64,000 nucleotides of DNA from Nakamurella aerolata. GTDB taxonomy: Bacteria > Actinomycetota > Actinomycetes > Mycobacteriales > Nakamurellaceae. The stretch's first letter is position 1, and every line of letters begins with the position of its first letter. Under the pieces are notes generated by a model that saw only the letters and a list, made by a program, of their open reading frames with translations, was not told the origin of the DNA and ran no database searches. A program made the position numbers and the translations under genes. Below are positions 43,989 to 52,022 of this stretch, piece by piece. The stretch is from assembly GCF_013002705.1 (NCBI RefSeq), contig NZ_JABEND010000005.1, positions 248,001 to 312,000 on the forward strand. Reading direction: 5' to 3'.

Positions 43989-45131
43989 TCAGCCGGGCAG
44001 CAGGCTGCGGTGCACCGCCCAGGTGCGTTCGGCAGCCGTTGTCCAGCTGAATTCTGCGGCCCGCCGCCGGCCCGCCGCGGCGCGCTGCTGGGCGGCGTCG
44101 GCGTCGTCGAGGACGCCGGCGAGCGCCTGCGCCAGCGCGGCATGGTCACCGACCGGGACGGCAACGCCGGCGCCGGCGGCGACCTCGTTGAGCACCTCGA
44201 TGTCGCTGTGCACCACCGGTTTTCCGGCGCCCATCGCCTCCAGCACCGGCAGCCCGAAGCCCTCGGCGCGGCTCGGTACGGCGACGGCGGCGGCACCGTG
44301 GACGGCCACCGCAAGGTCGGCGTCGCTCACCCTGCCGAGCACCCTGATCCGCTCCGGCGGCACCCCGGCCTGCTCGGCCAGCCGCGGGATCGACAGTTCG
44401 CCCCAGCCGGCTTGGCCGGCCAGCACCAGCACCGGCCCGGCGGCGCCGTCGCCCGGCCGGGCCAGCGGGGCCTGCGCGAATGCCCGCACCAGCACGTCAA
44501 GGCCCTTGCGCGGCTCCAGGGTGGCGACGCTGAGGACGTACCGCTCCGGCAGCCCCAGCCGGGCACGGGCGGCGTCCAGCTCGGCCGGGTCAGGCAGCGG
44601 CAGCCCGGTGTACCCGTGCGGTATCACGTGCAGCCGCTCCCCCAGGGTGAACAACTCGTCGAGCACCCCGGCCACCGCCTGGCTCGGGGCCAGAATGGCG
44701 TCGGCGTCCCGCACCAGCCGGCCGACGGCGCGGCGGTGCCAGCTGACGCCGCGCGGGGTCAGCGTCTCGGGATGAGTCCACGGCACCGCGTCGTGCACCA
44801 TCGCCACCAGCGGTGCGCCGCGCCGCGCCGGCGCCAGCGGGGTGGGTGCGTGCACGCTGCCGTCCGGGCTGACCCTTGGCGGTAGTCCGCGCGACCATAG
44901 CTCGGCCAGCGCGCGCCGGTCGACCGGGAGTCGCCGCGGGCCGGCGACGCCGTCGATGCGGGCCGGTGCGGTGTCGCGGTGCCAGGCCGTCACCGCATCC
45001 AGCCGCCACCCGTCCGGCGCGGTCGCGGCCAGTGCCCGGCCGATCTCGGCGGTGTAGCGCCCGGTGCCGCCGGGAACGGGCCCCAGCAGTTGCTCGGCGA
45101 TCAGGGTGAGGGTCGGCACCGGCTCAGCCAA
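43989..45131 (-). CDS. GT4 family glycosyltransferase
   Basis: A 380-residue GT-B enzyme. N-domain: PVPGGTGRYTAEIGRAL, VAMVHDAVPW; C-domain: LSVATLEPRKGLDVLVRAF, VPSRAEGFGLPVLEAMGAGKPVV. As translated it starts with TTG 45131; GTG 45119 four codons later is equally plausible and neither has a good ribosome site. Close in type to the GTs at 39658 and 58537. Cytoplasmic, donor unknown. Divergent from the GT2 gene at 45202; convergent with the YfhO-like gene, 9 bp away. Confidence 0.9.
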   Translation of the reverse strand: MAEPVPTLTLIAEQLLGPVPGGTGRYTAEIGRALAATAPDGWRLDAVTAWHRDTAPARIDGVAGPRRLPVDRRALAELWSRGLPPRVSPDGSVHAPTPLAPARRGAPLVAMVHDAVPWTHPETLTPRGVSWHRRAVGRLVRDADAILAPSQAVAGVLDELFTLGERLHVIPHGYTGLPLPDPAELDAARARLGLPERYVLSVATLEPRKGLDVLVRAFAQAPLARPGDGAAGPVLVLAGQAGWGELSIPRLAEQAGVPPERIRVLGRVSDADLAVAVHGAAAVAVPSRAEGFGLPVLEAMGAGKPVVHSDIEVLNEVAAGAGVAVPVGDHAALAQALAGVLDDADAAQQRAAAGRRRAAEFSWTTAAERTWAVHRSLLPG

Positions 45132-45201
45132 TCACAGCGCGCGGCCGGATCCGTCCCACCGGGCGGCGCACCCGCTCGCACCCGTCCGGCAGACTGGCCG
45201 G

Positions 45202-46230
45202 ATGCACGCGGAACCTCCTGCAGCCGGCGCCGCGAGCCGGAGCGGCGGCGACGTCACCGTTGTGGTGGTGACCTACGCTGGCCGGGCCTGGCTCGAGCGG
45301 TGCCTTGATTCGCTGGCGGCGCAGCGTCTTCCGCATCGATTGTTGGTGGTGGACAACGGTTCCAGCGACGGGACCGCCGAATTGCTGCATGATCGGCTGG
45401 CACCGGAGCAGGTGTTGCGGCTGCCGGAGAACCGCGGCTTCGCCGGCGGCATGGCCGCGGCCCTGACGCAGGTGCGCACCCGTTGGACGGCGCTGTTGAA
45501 CGACGACGCCGTGGCCGACCCCGACTGGTTGAGCAACCTGGTGGCCGCGGCGGAGCAGCAACCGGACACGGCGGCCTGGACCGCGGTGTTGCTGGAAACC
45601 GAACGCCCGCAACGGATTCAGAACGCCGGCGTCGGGTTGTTGCCGTCCGGCCACGGCTACGACCTCGGCGCCGGCGACGACGCTCGCAGCGACCCCGGTT
45701 CCGCGGTACCGGCGGTGGCTGCTGGCGAGGTGTTCGGGTTCTCCGGCGGTGCTGCGCTGCTGCGCACCGACGCGGTCGCAGCGGTTGGCGGTTTTCCCGC
45801 CGAGTTCTTCCTCTATTACGAAGACGTCGACACCTCGTGGCGGTTGCGGGCGGCCGGCTGGCAGATCCGGCTGGTGCCGGACGCGACCGTGCGGCACGCC
45901 CACTCCGCCACCGCCGACCAACGCTCCAGCAGCTTTCACTTCCACAACGAGCGGAACCGGTTGTGGTTCCTAATCCGCAACGCCCCCGCCGCCGTCGCGG
46001 CGCGCGGGGTGGCCCGGTTCGGGGTCACCACCGGTTCGCTGGCCGCCAAGCGGTTGCTGCGCCGCCCGGTGCCGGACGCCGCGAACTTCTCGGTCGCGCT
46101 GCGGCTGCGGGTGCTCGGTGCCACGGCGCTGGCGCTGCCGGCGCTGTGCCGGCAACGCTGGTTGCTCGGCCGGGCGGCATCGGTGCCCAGCAGGCAGCTC
46201 TGGCGGCGCTGGGCGCGCGGAAAGCGGTGA
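45202..46230 (+). CDS. GT2 family glycosyltransferase
   Basis: A 342-residue GT-A enzyme: VTVVVVTYAGRAWLERCLDS, VVDNGSSDGTAELL, NRGFAGGMAAAL, LLNDDAVADPDWL (DD metal motif) and FFLYYEDVDTSWRLRAAGW. This is the rhamnosyltransferase-like GT2 layout also seen in wbbL. C-terminal ~80 residues are basic and amphipathic, consistent with membrane association. ATG 45202 chosen at MHAEPPAAG; the frame is open upstream into the divergent neighbour. A hairpin at 46283 separates it from the convergent HicB-like gene. Confidence 0.9.
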   Translation: MHAEPPAAGAASRSGGDVTVVVVTYAGRAWLERCLDSLAAQRLPHRLLVVDNGSSDGTAELLHDRLAPEQVLRLPENRGFAGGMAAALTQVRTRWTALLNDDAVADPDWLSNLVAAAEQQPDTAAWTAVLLETERPQRIQNAGVGLLPSGHGYDLGAGDDARSDPGSAVPAVAAGEVFGFSGGAALLRTDAVAAVGGFPAEFFLYYEDVDTSWRLRAAGWQIRLVPDATVRHAHSATADQRSSSFHFHNERNRLWFLIRNAPAAVAARGVARFGVTTGSLAAKRLLRRPVPDAANFSVALRLRVLGATALALPALCRQRWLLGRAASVPSRQLWRRWARGKR

Positions 46231-46282
46231 CCAGCTCGCACCGGGTTTGCATCACACTTTGCGCAGTAGCACCACGATGCCC

Positions 46283-46312
46283 AGACCCCGGTAGCTCAGG
46301 CTGTCGGGGTCT
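46283..46312. terminator. Bidirectional hairpin terminator
   Basis: AGACCCCG and CGGGGTCT form a perfect 8-bp stem around a 14-nt loop. It sits in the 89-bp gap between two convergent genes (GT2 ending 46230, HicB-like ending 46320). The loop GTAGCTCAGGCTGT superficially resembles a tRNA D-arm but no tRNA is present. Confidence 0.6.
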
Positions 46313-46319
46313 TCGCATA

Positions 46320-46694
46320 TCAGGACGAGATCAGCTGGTTGGCTCGTTGGCGAGAGACGCCCAGCACCCGGCCGATCTCGGTCGAGCCGAGCCCCTCATC
46401 GTGCAACGCCTTGGCTGCCAGGCGGTACTCGGCAGCCCCTTCCTCCTGAGCCGCGGCAGCCGCCTTGGCAAGCTCGCGCGACCGCTCAAGATGTCGCTCG
46501 GCATTCTCGGGTAGTTGCCACCTGACCACGGTGTCGAAGCTGTCCTGATCCGCATCAGTCATCGCTTCGATCAGATCGCGGGCCATGCCCTCGACCTCGG
46601 ATGCCCAGCGGGCTTGTGTCAATCGGTTCAGCTCAGGGACGCGCACATGCCATGCCGTGCCCGCGCGTTCAGCGGTCACGGTGTAGGTCTTCAT
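46320..46694 (-). CDS. HicB-like protein with C-terminal HTH, no toxin partner
   Basis: A 124-residue protein. Residues 1-50 (MKTYTVTAERAGTAWHVRVP) form the short HicB-like ferredoxin-type fold; a helical Ala/Glu-rich linker follows; residues ~95-124 (GLGSTEIGRVLGVSRQRANQL) are a helix-turn-helix. HicB antitoxins pair with a ~60-residue HicA toxin, but the 56-bp upstream and 89-bp downstream gaps have no room for one. ATG 46694 has GGAAAGGA upstream. Likely a solitary DNA-binding regulator, possibly of the polysaccharide genes it follows. Confidence 0.8.
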   Translation of the reverse strand: MKTYTVTAERAGTAWHVRVPELNRLTQARWASEVEGMARDLIEAMTDADQDSFDTVVRWQLPENAERHLERSRELAKAAAAAQEEGAAEYRLAAKALHDEGLGSTEIGRVLGVSRQRANQLISS

Positions 46695-46750
46695 CGTGGC
46701 TGGTCCTTTCCGTCGATCACGTCCTGCGCGGACTGGCTCAGCGCACGGGC

Positions 46751-48463
46751 TCAGCCGGTCACGGCGGCCCTGGCCAGCTCCGGATCGTGCCGCCAGTGCG
46801 GATCGACCAGCAACTGGTGGTCCCAGCGGGCCCGCAGCGCATGCACCTCTGGCGCGGCGACGCTGCGCTCGCGGGATTTGCTCTCGAAGTGGTACAGCTC
46901 GGCGAACGGGGTCTGCACGATCCGGTAGCCGGCGCCGGTGATCTTCAGGCTCAGGTCGACATCGTTGAAGTTGACCGGCAGCTCAAGGCTCATCCCGCCG
47001 ACAGCGTCGAACACCTCACGGCGGAGCAGCGCGCAGGCGGCCGTCACGCCGGAGACGTCGCGGTCGACCAACAGGTCGGCGAACGGGCCCGGCCAGTCCC
47101 TCGGCACTCCTGGTGCCACGTGGGTGACATCACCCCGCTCGTACAGGTGCCCGTGGTGCTGGACGGTGCCGTCCTCGTAGAGCAGCTTGGCGCCGACCAT
47201 GCCGACGTCACCGGCTGACAGCGCCACCATGGTCTCCAGCCAGTCCGGGGTGATCACCTCGACGTCGTCGTTGAGCAGCAGCAGCTGGTCGCCTCGCGCC
47301 TGCCACACGCCGAGGTTGATCTTGGCGGAGAAGTTGAACGGACCGTCGAACGGCACGACGGTGAGCCGATCACCGGCCAGCTCGGCGACGTCGTCCAGCA
47401 CCGCAGGCGGGGTGGCGGTGTCGGCCACCAGCACGATCTCATAGTTCTGATACGTGCTGCGCTCCACGATGGAGCGCACCGCATCGGTCACCAGTACCCG
47501 CTCGGCGCCGCGGACAAAACCGCGAGATCCCCTGGTAGGTATGACGATCGAGATCAGCGGCTGCTCGGCGAGGCGACGCCGCACCCGGTAGACGCCAACC
47601 TCGTGCACCTGCTCGACCTCGCCGTCGATACCGACCCGGCGCAGGTGGTCGGTGAGTGCGCGGCGAGCGGCGTCGAACACCGCGGCGTTGTCCTCGCGGT
47701 GCGACACCGAGCCGGTGTAAATCCGCCAGTGGTAAGCGATCTCGGGGATGTGCACCACCTCGCGCGCCCGTTCGGTGGCGCGCAGCGCAAGGTCGTAGTC
47801 CTGGCTGCCGTCGTACCCCGGCCGGAAGCCGCCGAGCTCGTCAAGCAACGACCGCCGGTAGCTGACCAGGTGCCCGAGATACATCTGGCCACGCAGCCGC
47901 TCGGCGGAGAAGTCCGGTTTGCGGAAGGCCGCCGTCAGCACTCCGCCGTCGTGCAGTTGGTCCTCGTCGGTGTAGAGCACATCGGCGGCCGGGTGCTGCT
48001 CCACCGCCGCCCGCACCCACTCAAGTGCTTGCGGGGCAAGCACATCGTCGTGGTCGAGCAGACAGACGAATTCACCGCGAGCCTGCGCCAACCCTGCGGC
48101 GGTGGCGGCGATGATCCCGGAGTTGCGCTCCAGCGCGTTGACCTTGATGCGCTGGTCGGCGGCGGCCGCGGCGGCGAGGTCGGCGGTGAGCCTGGCGTCG
48201 TCGGATCCGTCGTCCACCAGCAGCAGTTCCCAGCTCGGCTCGGTCTGCGCCACCACCGAATCGACCATCTCGCGCAGGTGGTCGGAGCGGGTCCGGTACA
48301 CCGGCACCAGCACCGAGAACAGCGGTCCGCCGGCAGCTGCCGGGTCGGCACCGGATCTCCGCTCAGCGGATGGCTGCCCGGTATCGGCCGTCGGCGCAGC
48401 GTCCGTCGTCGGGACAGTGTCCGTCATCGGCACAGCGTCCGTCATCGGCACAGCGTCCGTCAT
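46751..48463 (-). CDS. Two-domain GT2 glycosyltransferase
   Basis: A 570-residue protein with two GT-A domains. Domain 1 (~47-270): FSVLVPVYRTRSDHLREMVD, LLVDDGSDD, LLDHDDVLAP, YTDEDQL. Domain 2 (~305-545): ISIVIPTRGSRG, FNFSAKINLG, LLLNDDVEVITPDWL, NFNDVDLSLK. Both keep metal-binding acidic motifs, so it may form two linkages or alternate sugars, as in bifunctional O-antigen polymerising enzymes. The N-terminal MTDAVP repeats come from an 18-bp tandem repeat that offers several ATG starts; the first overlaps the methyltransferase stop (ATGA). Last GT of the minus operon 51768-46751. Confidence 0.9.
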   Translation of the reverse strand: MTDAVPMTDAVPMTDTVPTTDAAPTADTGQPSAERRSGADPAAAGGPLFSVLVPVYRTRSDHLREMVDSVVAQTEPSWELLLVDDGSDDARLTADLAAAAAADQRIKVNALERNSGIIAATAAGLAQARGEFVCLLDHDDVLAPQALEWVRAAVEQHPAADVLYTDEDQLHDGGVLTAAFRKPDFSAERLRGQMYLGHLVSYRRSLLDELGGFRPGYDGSQDYDLALRATERAREVVHIPEIAYHWRIYTGSVSHREDNAAVFDAARRALTDHLRRVGIDGEVEQVHEVGVYRVRRRLAEQPLISIVIPTRGSRGFVRGAERVLVTDAVRSIVERSTYQNYEIVLVADTATPPAVLDDVAELAGDRLTVVPFDGPFNFSAKINLGVWQARGDQLLLLNDDVEVITPDWLETMVALSAGDVGMVGAKLLYEDGTVQHHGHLYERGDVTHVAPGVPRDWPGPFADLLVDRDVSGVTAACALLRREVFDAVGGMSLELPVNFNDVDLSLKITGAGYRIVQTPFAELYHFESKSRERSVAAPEVHALRARWDHQLLVDPHWRHDPELARAAVTG

Positions 48464-48470
48464 CGGCGCA
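48399..48470. repeat. Four 18-bp tandem repeats at a gene junction
   Basis: The unit GCGTCCGTCATCGGCACA (plus strand) is present about four times. On the minus strand each encodes MTDAVP and carries ATGAC, so the stop/start overlap of the methyltransferase and GT2 genes has been copied, producing alternative in-frame start codons. Confidence 0.9.
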
Positions 48471-49626
48471 GCGCCCTGCGGGCGAGCCGGAGCGGCGCGG
48501 TCGCCAGCCGGCCGGCCCGCCAGGTGGTTGAGGTACGGGCGGCGCTGGCATCCGCCTCGGCCGCCTCGGCCCGTCCGCGCTGCACCGCCAGCTCGGCGTG
48601 CAACCGTTGCAGCTCAGCATCTTTCGAGTCGACGACGGCGCGCAACCGCACCGCCTCGGCGCCGGCGTTGCGCACCGCGGTGTCCGCCTGCACCTTCTGC
48701 TGAGCCAGTTCGGCTCTGGCACCGAGCAGCTCGTCGACCAGTGCCCAGCGGGCCTGGGTGGCCTCGGGCCCGTTGAACCTGGCCAGTTCGGCTGCGGCAT
48801 CGTCCCGCTCGGTGATCAGCGCGTCGCGTTCGGCCGCGATGGTGTTGCGCTGGTGCACGACGTCGTTGTACTGCTCCTGCAGTTCGTCCCTTGCCACCAT
48901 CGCGGGGGCACTGGCCTCGTCCAGCTGGCGCCGCAAATCCAGCAGCGCCTGCCGCTTCTCGTACACCTCCCTGGTGGTGGACTCGAGGACGGACTCGTAG
49001 CGGTGCGCCAGCGTCGGCAGCGTCACCTGCTGCTTGGCGAACACCACCGCCCACGGCGAGAGAAAGGTGCCGTCGATGTCGGTGCGGCGGAAAAAGCCGT
49101 TGGAGGCAAAGGCTTGTGCCCAGTCGCCGGCCTGGTGGATGTTGACGTGCGTCGGCTCCCTGAAGTCGTCAGGGGTGGTGGACAGCAGCACAACGTCGGA
49201 CATCGCGCAGAGATTGTCGACGGCGCGCCTTGCGTGTTCGGGAGCCATGTGCTCCAGCACTTCGATGCAGGTGACCAGGTCGTAGCGCCGGTCGGATTCC
49301 AGTGGCCGGCTGAGATCGACGACGGCCAGCCGCTCCCGCAGGCCGGGCGGCGCGCCCTCGATCGCCTCCTGCGAGATGTCGCCGCCGTAGGCGTCGACGC
49401 CGCGTTCCAGCAGGGCCCGCACCAGAAAACCCTTGGCGCAACCGGCGTCGTAGGCCGACGCCGGCGCGAACAACTGGATGATCTGGTCGGCGATCCCGCC
49501 GAAGAAGTTCTTCCAGTGCGGTTCTTCGTAGGTGTAGGGCGGGCCCGAGTAGTCGTGGTAGTACAGCGCCGAGTAGTCGGCCGAGTCGGTGGCCGTCTCG
49601 GCCGGGCTGCTGGGGCTGGTACTCAA
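48460..49626 (-). CDS. SAM-dependent methyltransferase with long C-terminal coiled coil and amphipathic tail
   Basis: A 388-residue protein. Residues ~30-205 are a class I methyltransferase (motif I YDAGCAKGF at 59-67, GGDIS, VVDLS, CIEVLEHM). Residues ~210-355 are heptad-rich, Glu/Arg/Ala-rich coiled coil with a short break at RFNGPEATQARW. The last 24 residues (TSTTWRAGRLATAPLRLARR...) form a basic amphipathic segment with a TWR..TAPLR motif seen in polysaccharide enzymes. The layout recalls WbdD, where methylation caps an O-polysaccharide and a coiled coil sets length. As read, TTG 49626 is the start, with GGAG ~10 nt upstream. Overlaps the downstream GT2 by ATGA. Confidence 0.87.
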   Translation of the reverse strand: MSTSPSSPAETATDSADYSALYYHDYSGPPYTYEEPHWKNFFGGIADQIIQLFAPASAYDAGCAKGFLVRALLERGVDAYGGDISQEAIEGAPPGLRERLAVVDLSRPLESDRRYDLVTCIEVLEHMAPEHARRAVDNLCAMSDVVLLSTTPDDFREPTHVNIHQAGDWAQAFASNGFFRRTDIDGTFLSPWAVVFAKQQVTLPTLAHRYESVLESTTREVYEKRQALLDLRRQLDEASAPAMVARDELQEQYNDVVHQRNTIAAERDALITERDDAAAELARFNGPEATQARWALVDELLGARAELAQQKVQADTAVRNAGAEAVRLRAVVDSKDAELQRLHAELAVQRGRAEAAEADASAARTSTTWRAGRLATAPLRLARRALRR

Positions 49627-49630
49627 CGGG

Positions 49631-51304
49631 TCAGAACTCCATCACATCGGGTCGGGGCATCACGGGCAGCCGGTCCAGCGGATTGAGCACCCTGTCGTGA
49701 TGCATGATGACGCGCCAGCGCCGCTCCATCTGGGCGACTTCTTTGGGATCGATTCTGGCCTGCCGGGTTTGGGATTCGTAGTGATCGAGCACGGCGTGTG
49801 GCGTGTAGAGGATGCGGAACCCGGCGTCGACGATCTTCAAGCAGAGGTCGACGTCGTTGAAGTTCAGCGGGAACAGCTCGGAAAGACCGCCGAGCTCGAG
49901 GTAGTCCGCCCTGCGCATCAGCAGGCAGGCGCCGGTGACGCCCATCCGCTCGCCGGTCAGCTGCGCCAGCCCTGCCATGTCGATGGTGTCGCCGGGGGCG
50001 TTGAACAGCAGGTGCCCGGCCGAACCGCCGTTGTAGACGTGGCCGGCATGCTGCAGCGAACCGTCGGCGAACAGCAGCTTGGGCCCGACGGCTCCGACCT
50101 CGGGATCGTCCAGCAGCGACACCATCTCGTGCAGCCAGTCCGGTGTCACCACCCGCATGTCGTCGTTCAGCAGACACAGGTAGTCGCCGGTGGCCTCGAT
50201 CGCGCCGATGTTGCACTTGCGGGAGTAGTGGAACTCCCCGTGGAACGGGACCAGCACCACCTCGCCGTCGGTCAGCTCGCGCAGCTGTTGCAGCACCTCG
50301 GCCGGGGTCTCGTCGTCGTAGACGATCACCAGCTCAAGGTTGGGGTACCTGTCGTCGGTCCACATCGACTCGACCAGCTCGACCACATGGCAGCGGCGCA
50401 GCCCGTAGATCACCGAGCTGCCGCCCCGGGTGGGGATCACCACACTGACCCTCGGGGTCTGCGTCAACCGCCGGTGCAGCCGCTGACCGAGCTCACGGCC
50501 GCGGACGGTGACCGGTGACACCTGCGTCACCGCAATGCCGGTGGCGTCGCAGTGCCTGGCCAGCACCCGGCACCGGTCTTCCGGGGTGCCGTCCAGCCAC
50601 GGCGCCGGCTGCGGCTCGGCTTCGGCGGCCCGCAGGTAGTAGGGCCCGGTGATGTGCACGGCGGGGCCGAGTTCGTCGGCAACGCGCAGCACCAGGTCGT
50701 ACCACTGGGCGCTGGCGCCGGCCGCGCTGAGGCCACCCAGCCGGCGGACGACGGCCGTGGGCAGGATGGCGGTGCGCACCAGGTAGGGCTGTGAGCGCAG
50801 CAGCTCGGGGCAGAAGTCCGGTTTGAACCAGCGCAACATGCCGGTGCCGTCGGCGTAGGGCAGGCCCTCGTCGGTGTAGCCCCAGCTCTCGGCGTCCAGT
50901 TCGCGCACCCGGCCGACCAGCCCCGGATCCAGGAAGTCGCCGGCGTCCAGCCGCAGCAGGAAGTCGGCATGCGCCACGTCCAGCGCAGCCATCGCGGCCT
51001 GCGCCCGCGACAGCGTGCTGCCGTCGATCACCTCGATGCGTGGCTCGGTCGCCGTGGCCGCGGCCACCTCGTCGAACAGCGCACGGTCGCCGACGGTGAC
51101 GATCAACCATTGCCAGCTCGGGTCGCCCTGGGCGAGCAGCGCCTGCCTGGTGTGCTCCAGGTCGGCGGTTCCGTCCAGCACGGTGATGGCGGCCAGCAGT
51201 GCCGGCGGCCGCGCCGCGGTGTCGGCAGCCGCGGCGTCGGCAGCCGCGGTGTCGGCAGCCGCGGCCGGCTCGGCGGGAGACCCCGCCGCCACCTCGGCTG
51301 TCAT
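49631..51304 (-). CDS. Two-domain GT2 glycosyltransferase with degenerate first domain
   Basis: A 557-residue protein parallel in layout to the GT2 at 46751. Residues ~35-270 look like a decayed GT-A domain (LLAAITVLDG, WQWLIVTVGD, LLRLDAGDFLDPG where its relative has LLDHDDVLAP). Residues ~300-525 are an intact GT2: VSVVIPTRGGSS, LVIVYDDETP, LLNDDMRVVTPDWL, GACLLMRRADYLELGG, NFNDVDLCLK. ATG 51304 overlaps the stop of the coiled-coil gene (ATGA). The N-terminal Ala/Asp/Thr repeats come from a 15-bp tandem repeat at 51215-51266. Probably chain extension on the cytoplasmic face. Confidence 0.88.
   Translation of the reverse strand: MTAEVAAGSPAEPAAAADTAAADAAAADTAARPPALLAAITVLDGTADLEHTRQALLAQGDPSWQWLIVTVGDRALFDEVAAATATEPRIEVIDGSTLSRAQAAMAALDVAHADFLLRLDAGDFLDPGLVGRVRELDAESWGYTDEGLPYADGTGMLRWFKPDFCPELLRSQPYLVRTAILPTAVVRRLGGLSAAGASAQWYDLVLRVADELGPAVHITGPYYLRAAEAEPQPAPWLDGTPEDRCRVLARHCDATGIAVTQVSPVTVRGRELGQRLHRRLTQTPRVSVVIPTRGGSSVIYGLRRCHVVELVESMWTDDRYPNLELVIVYDDETPAEVLQQLRELTDGEVVLVPFHGEFHYSRKCNIGAIEATGDYLCLLNDDMRVVTPDWLHEMVSLLDDPEVGAVGPKLLFADGSLQHAGHVYNGGSAGHLLFNAPGDTIDMAGLAQLTGERMGVTGACLLMRRADYLELGGLSELFPLNFNDVDLCLKIVDAGFRILYTPHAVLDHYESQTRQARIDPKEVAQMERRWRVIMHHDRVLNPLDRLPVMPRPDVMEF
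51215..51266. repeat. 15-bp tandem repeat, about 3.5 copies, inside a GT2 gene
   Basis: The unit CGCGGTGTCGGCAGC occurs three times with one substitution, plus a partial copy. Being a multiple of three, it encodes the in-frame ADTAA/ADAAA repeats near the N-terminus and can vary in number without changing the frame. Confidence 0.9.
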
Positions 51305-51768
51305 CGCAGGGCCCGGCGCGCGACACCGGCGGCCCGGCGGGCCAGCGAGGCACCGGCACCGTGACCGGCCGCCCTGAGCCGGTCGCACTCGGCCTGCAGC
51401 TCATCGACCCGGCCCTGCAGGCCGGCCGCATGCAGCCGGAGCCTGGCAATGTCGGACTCGAGGGCGGCCCGCACCTCACGCACCTCGGCGCGGGCGTCAC
51501 CGGCCTCCGCCTCAAGGCCGCGCAGCAGGTCTCGGAAGTACAGCGCCAGCTGCGGAGGCAGCGCGGCCAGCTGCTGGTCAAGGGTGTGATCGGGGGCCGA
51601 ACGCTCGGTGTCCTCCGCCTCCGGTGTCGACGAGCTGTGGTCGCCGGAATGATGCGGCGGCAACAGGTCAGCTGCCCCGTTGGTCGGCACTGCCGCGCCG
51701 GATGCGCCGTCGGTGGCAGCATCAGCGGAGTGGACGGAACTGCCGGAAACAGCCGGCATGGTGGGCAT
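51301..51768 (-). CDS. Small coiled-coil protein of the polysaccharide operon
   Basis: A 155-residue protein, first gene of the minus operon, with GAGGAG upstream of ATG 51768. Residues 1-58 are disordered (Ser/Ala/Asp/His-rich); ~60-135 form a coiled coil (LALYFRDLLRGLEAEAGDARAEV..LRLHAAGLQGRVDELQAECDRL, heptads); the C-terminus GASLARRAAGVARRALR is a basic amphipathic helix ending like the methyltransferase's tail (LARRALRR). No enzymatic domain. It may pair with the methyltransferase coiled coil or dock GTs at the membrane near Wzm/Wzt. I recognise no named family. Confidence 0.8.
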   Translation of the reverse strand: MPTMPAVSGSSVHSADAATDGASGAAVPTNGAADLLPPHHSGDHSSSTPEAEDTERSAPDHTLDQQLAALPPQLALYFRDLLRGLEAEAGDARAEVREVRAALESDIARLRLHAAGLQGRVDELQAECDRLRAAGHGAGASLARRAAGVARRALR

Positions 51769-51892
51769 ATCGCTCCTCGAGTCGCGCGTGAGTCGGGAAT
51801 GAATCGGGACGGAGCATCGGCGGGACCGGCCGGACGAGTCTCAACGACCCGCGCGGGCAGCATCCTCACGAGTATCGCGGTGTCGAGCGAAC

Positions 51893-51898
51893 ATCATA
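51893..51898 (-). promoter_or_regulatory. Candidate -10 box for the minus-strand coiled-coil/GT operon
   Basis: On the minus strand this reads TATGAT, a near-ideal -10 hexamer in an otherwise very GC-rich 254-bp divergent region. The -35 is poor. Transcription would start about 120 nt before the coiled-coil gene. Confidence 0.3.
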
Positions 51899-51976
51899 AG
51901 GCGGCTGGGGATGCGGTGGTGGCCGTAGCCGTGCCGCCGGCCGCACCGACCGGACTCGCCCATGCCGATCGACACG

Positions 51977-51982
51977 TATTCT
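51977..51982 (+). promoter_or_regulatory. Candidate -10 box for the wzm-wzt operon
   Basis: TATTCT lies 41 bp before the wzm start codon in the divergent region, with a weak GACTCG 18 bp upstream as possible -35. By-eye prediction. Confidence 0.3.
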
Positions 51983-52022
51983 GTCGCCTGGCAACTGCCT
52001 CCTGAGAAGGGTTCACCCGCTG

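Noticed and set aside
46290-46305. tRNA-like D-arm sequence GTAGCTCAG
   Set aside because: No acceptor, anticodon or T-arm can be drawn around it; it is the loop of a convergent terminator hairpin.
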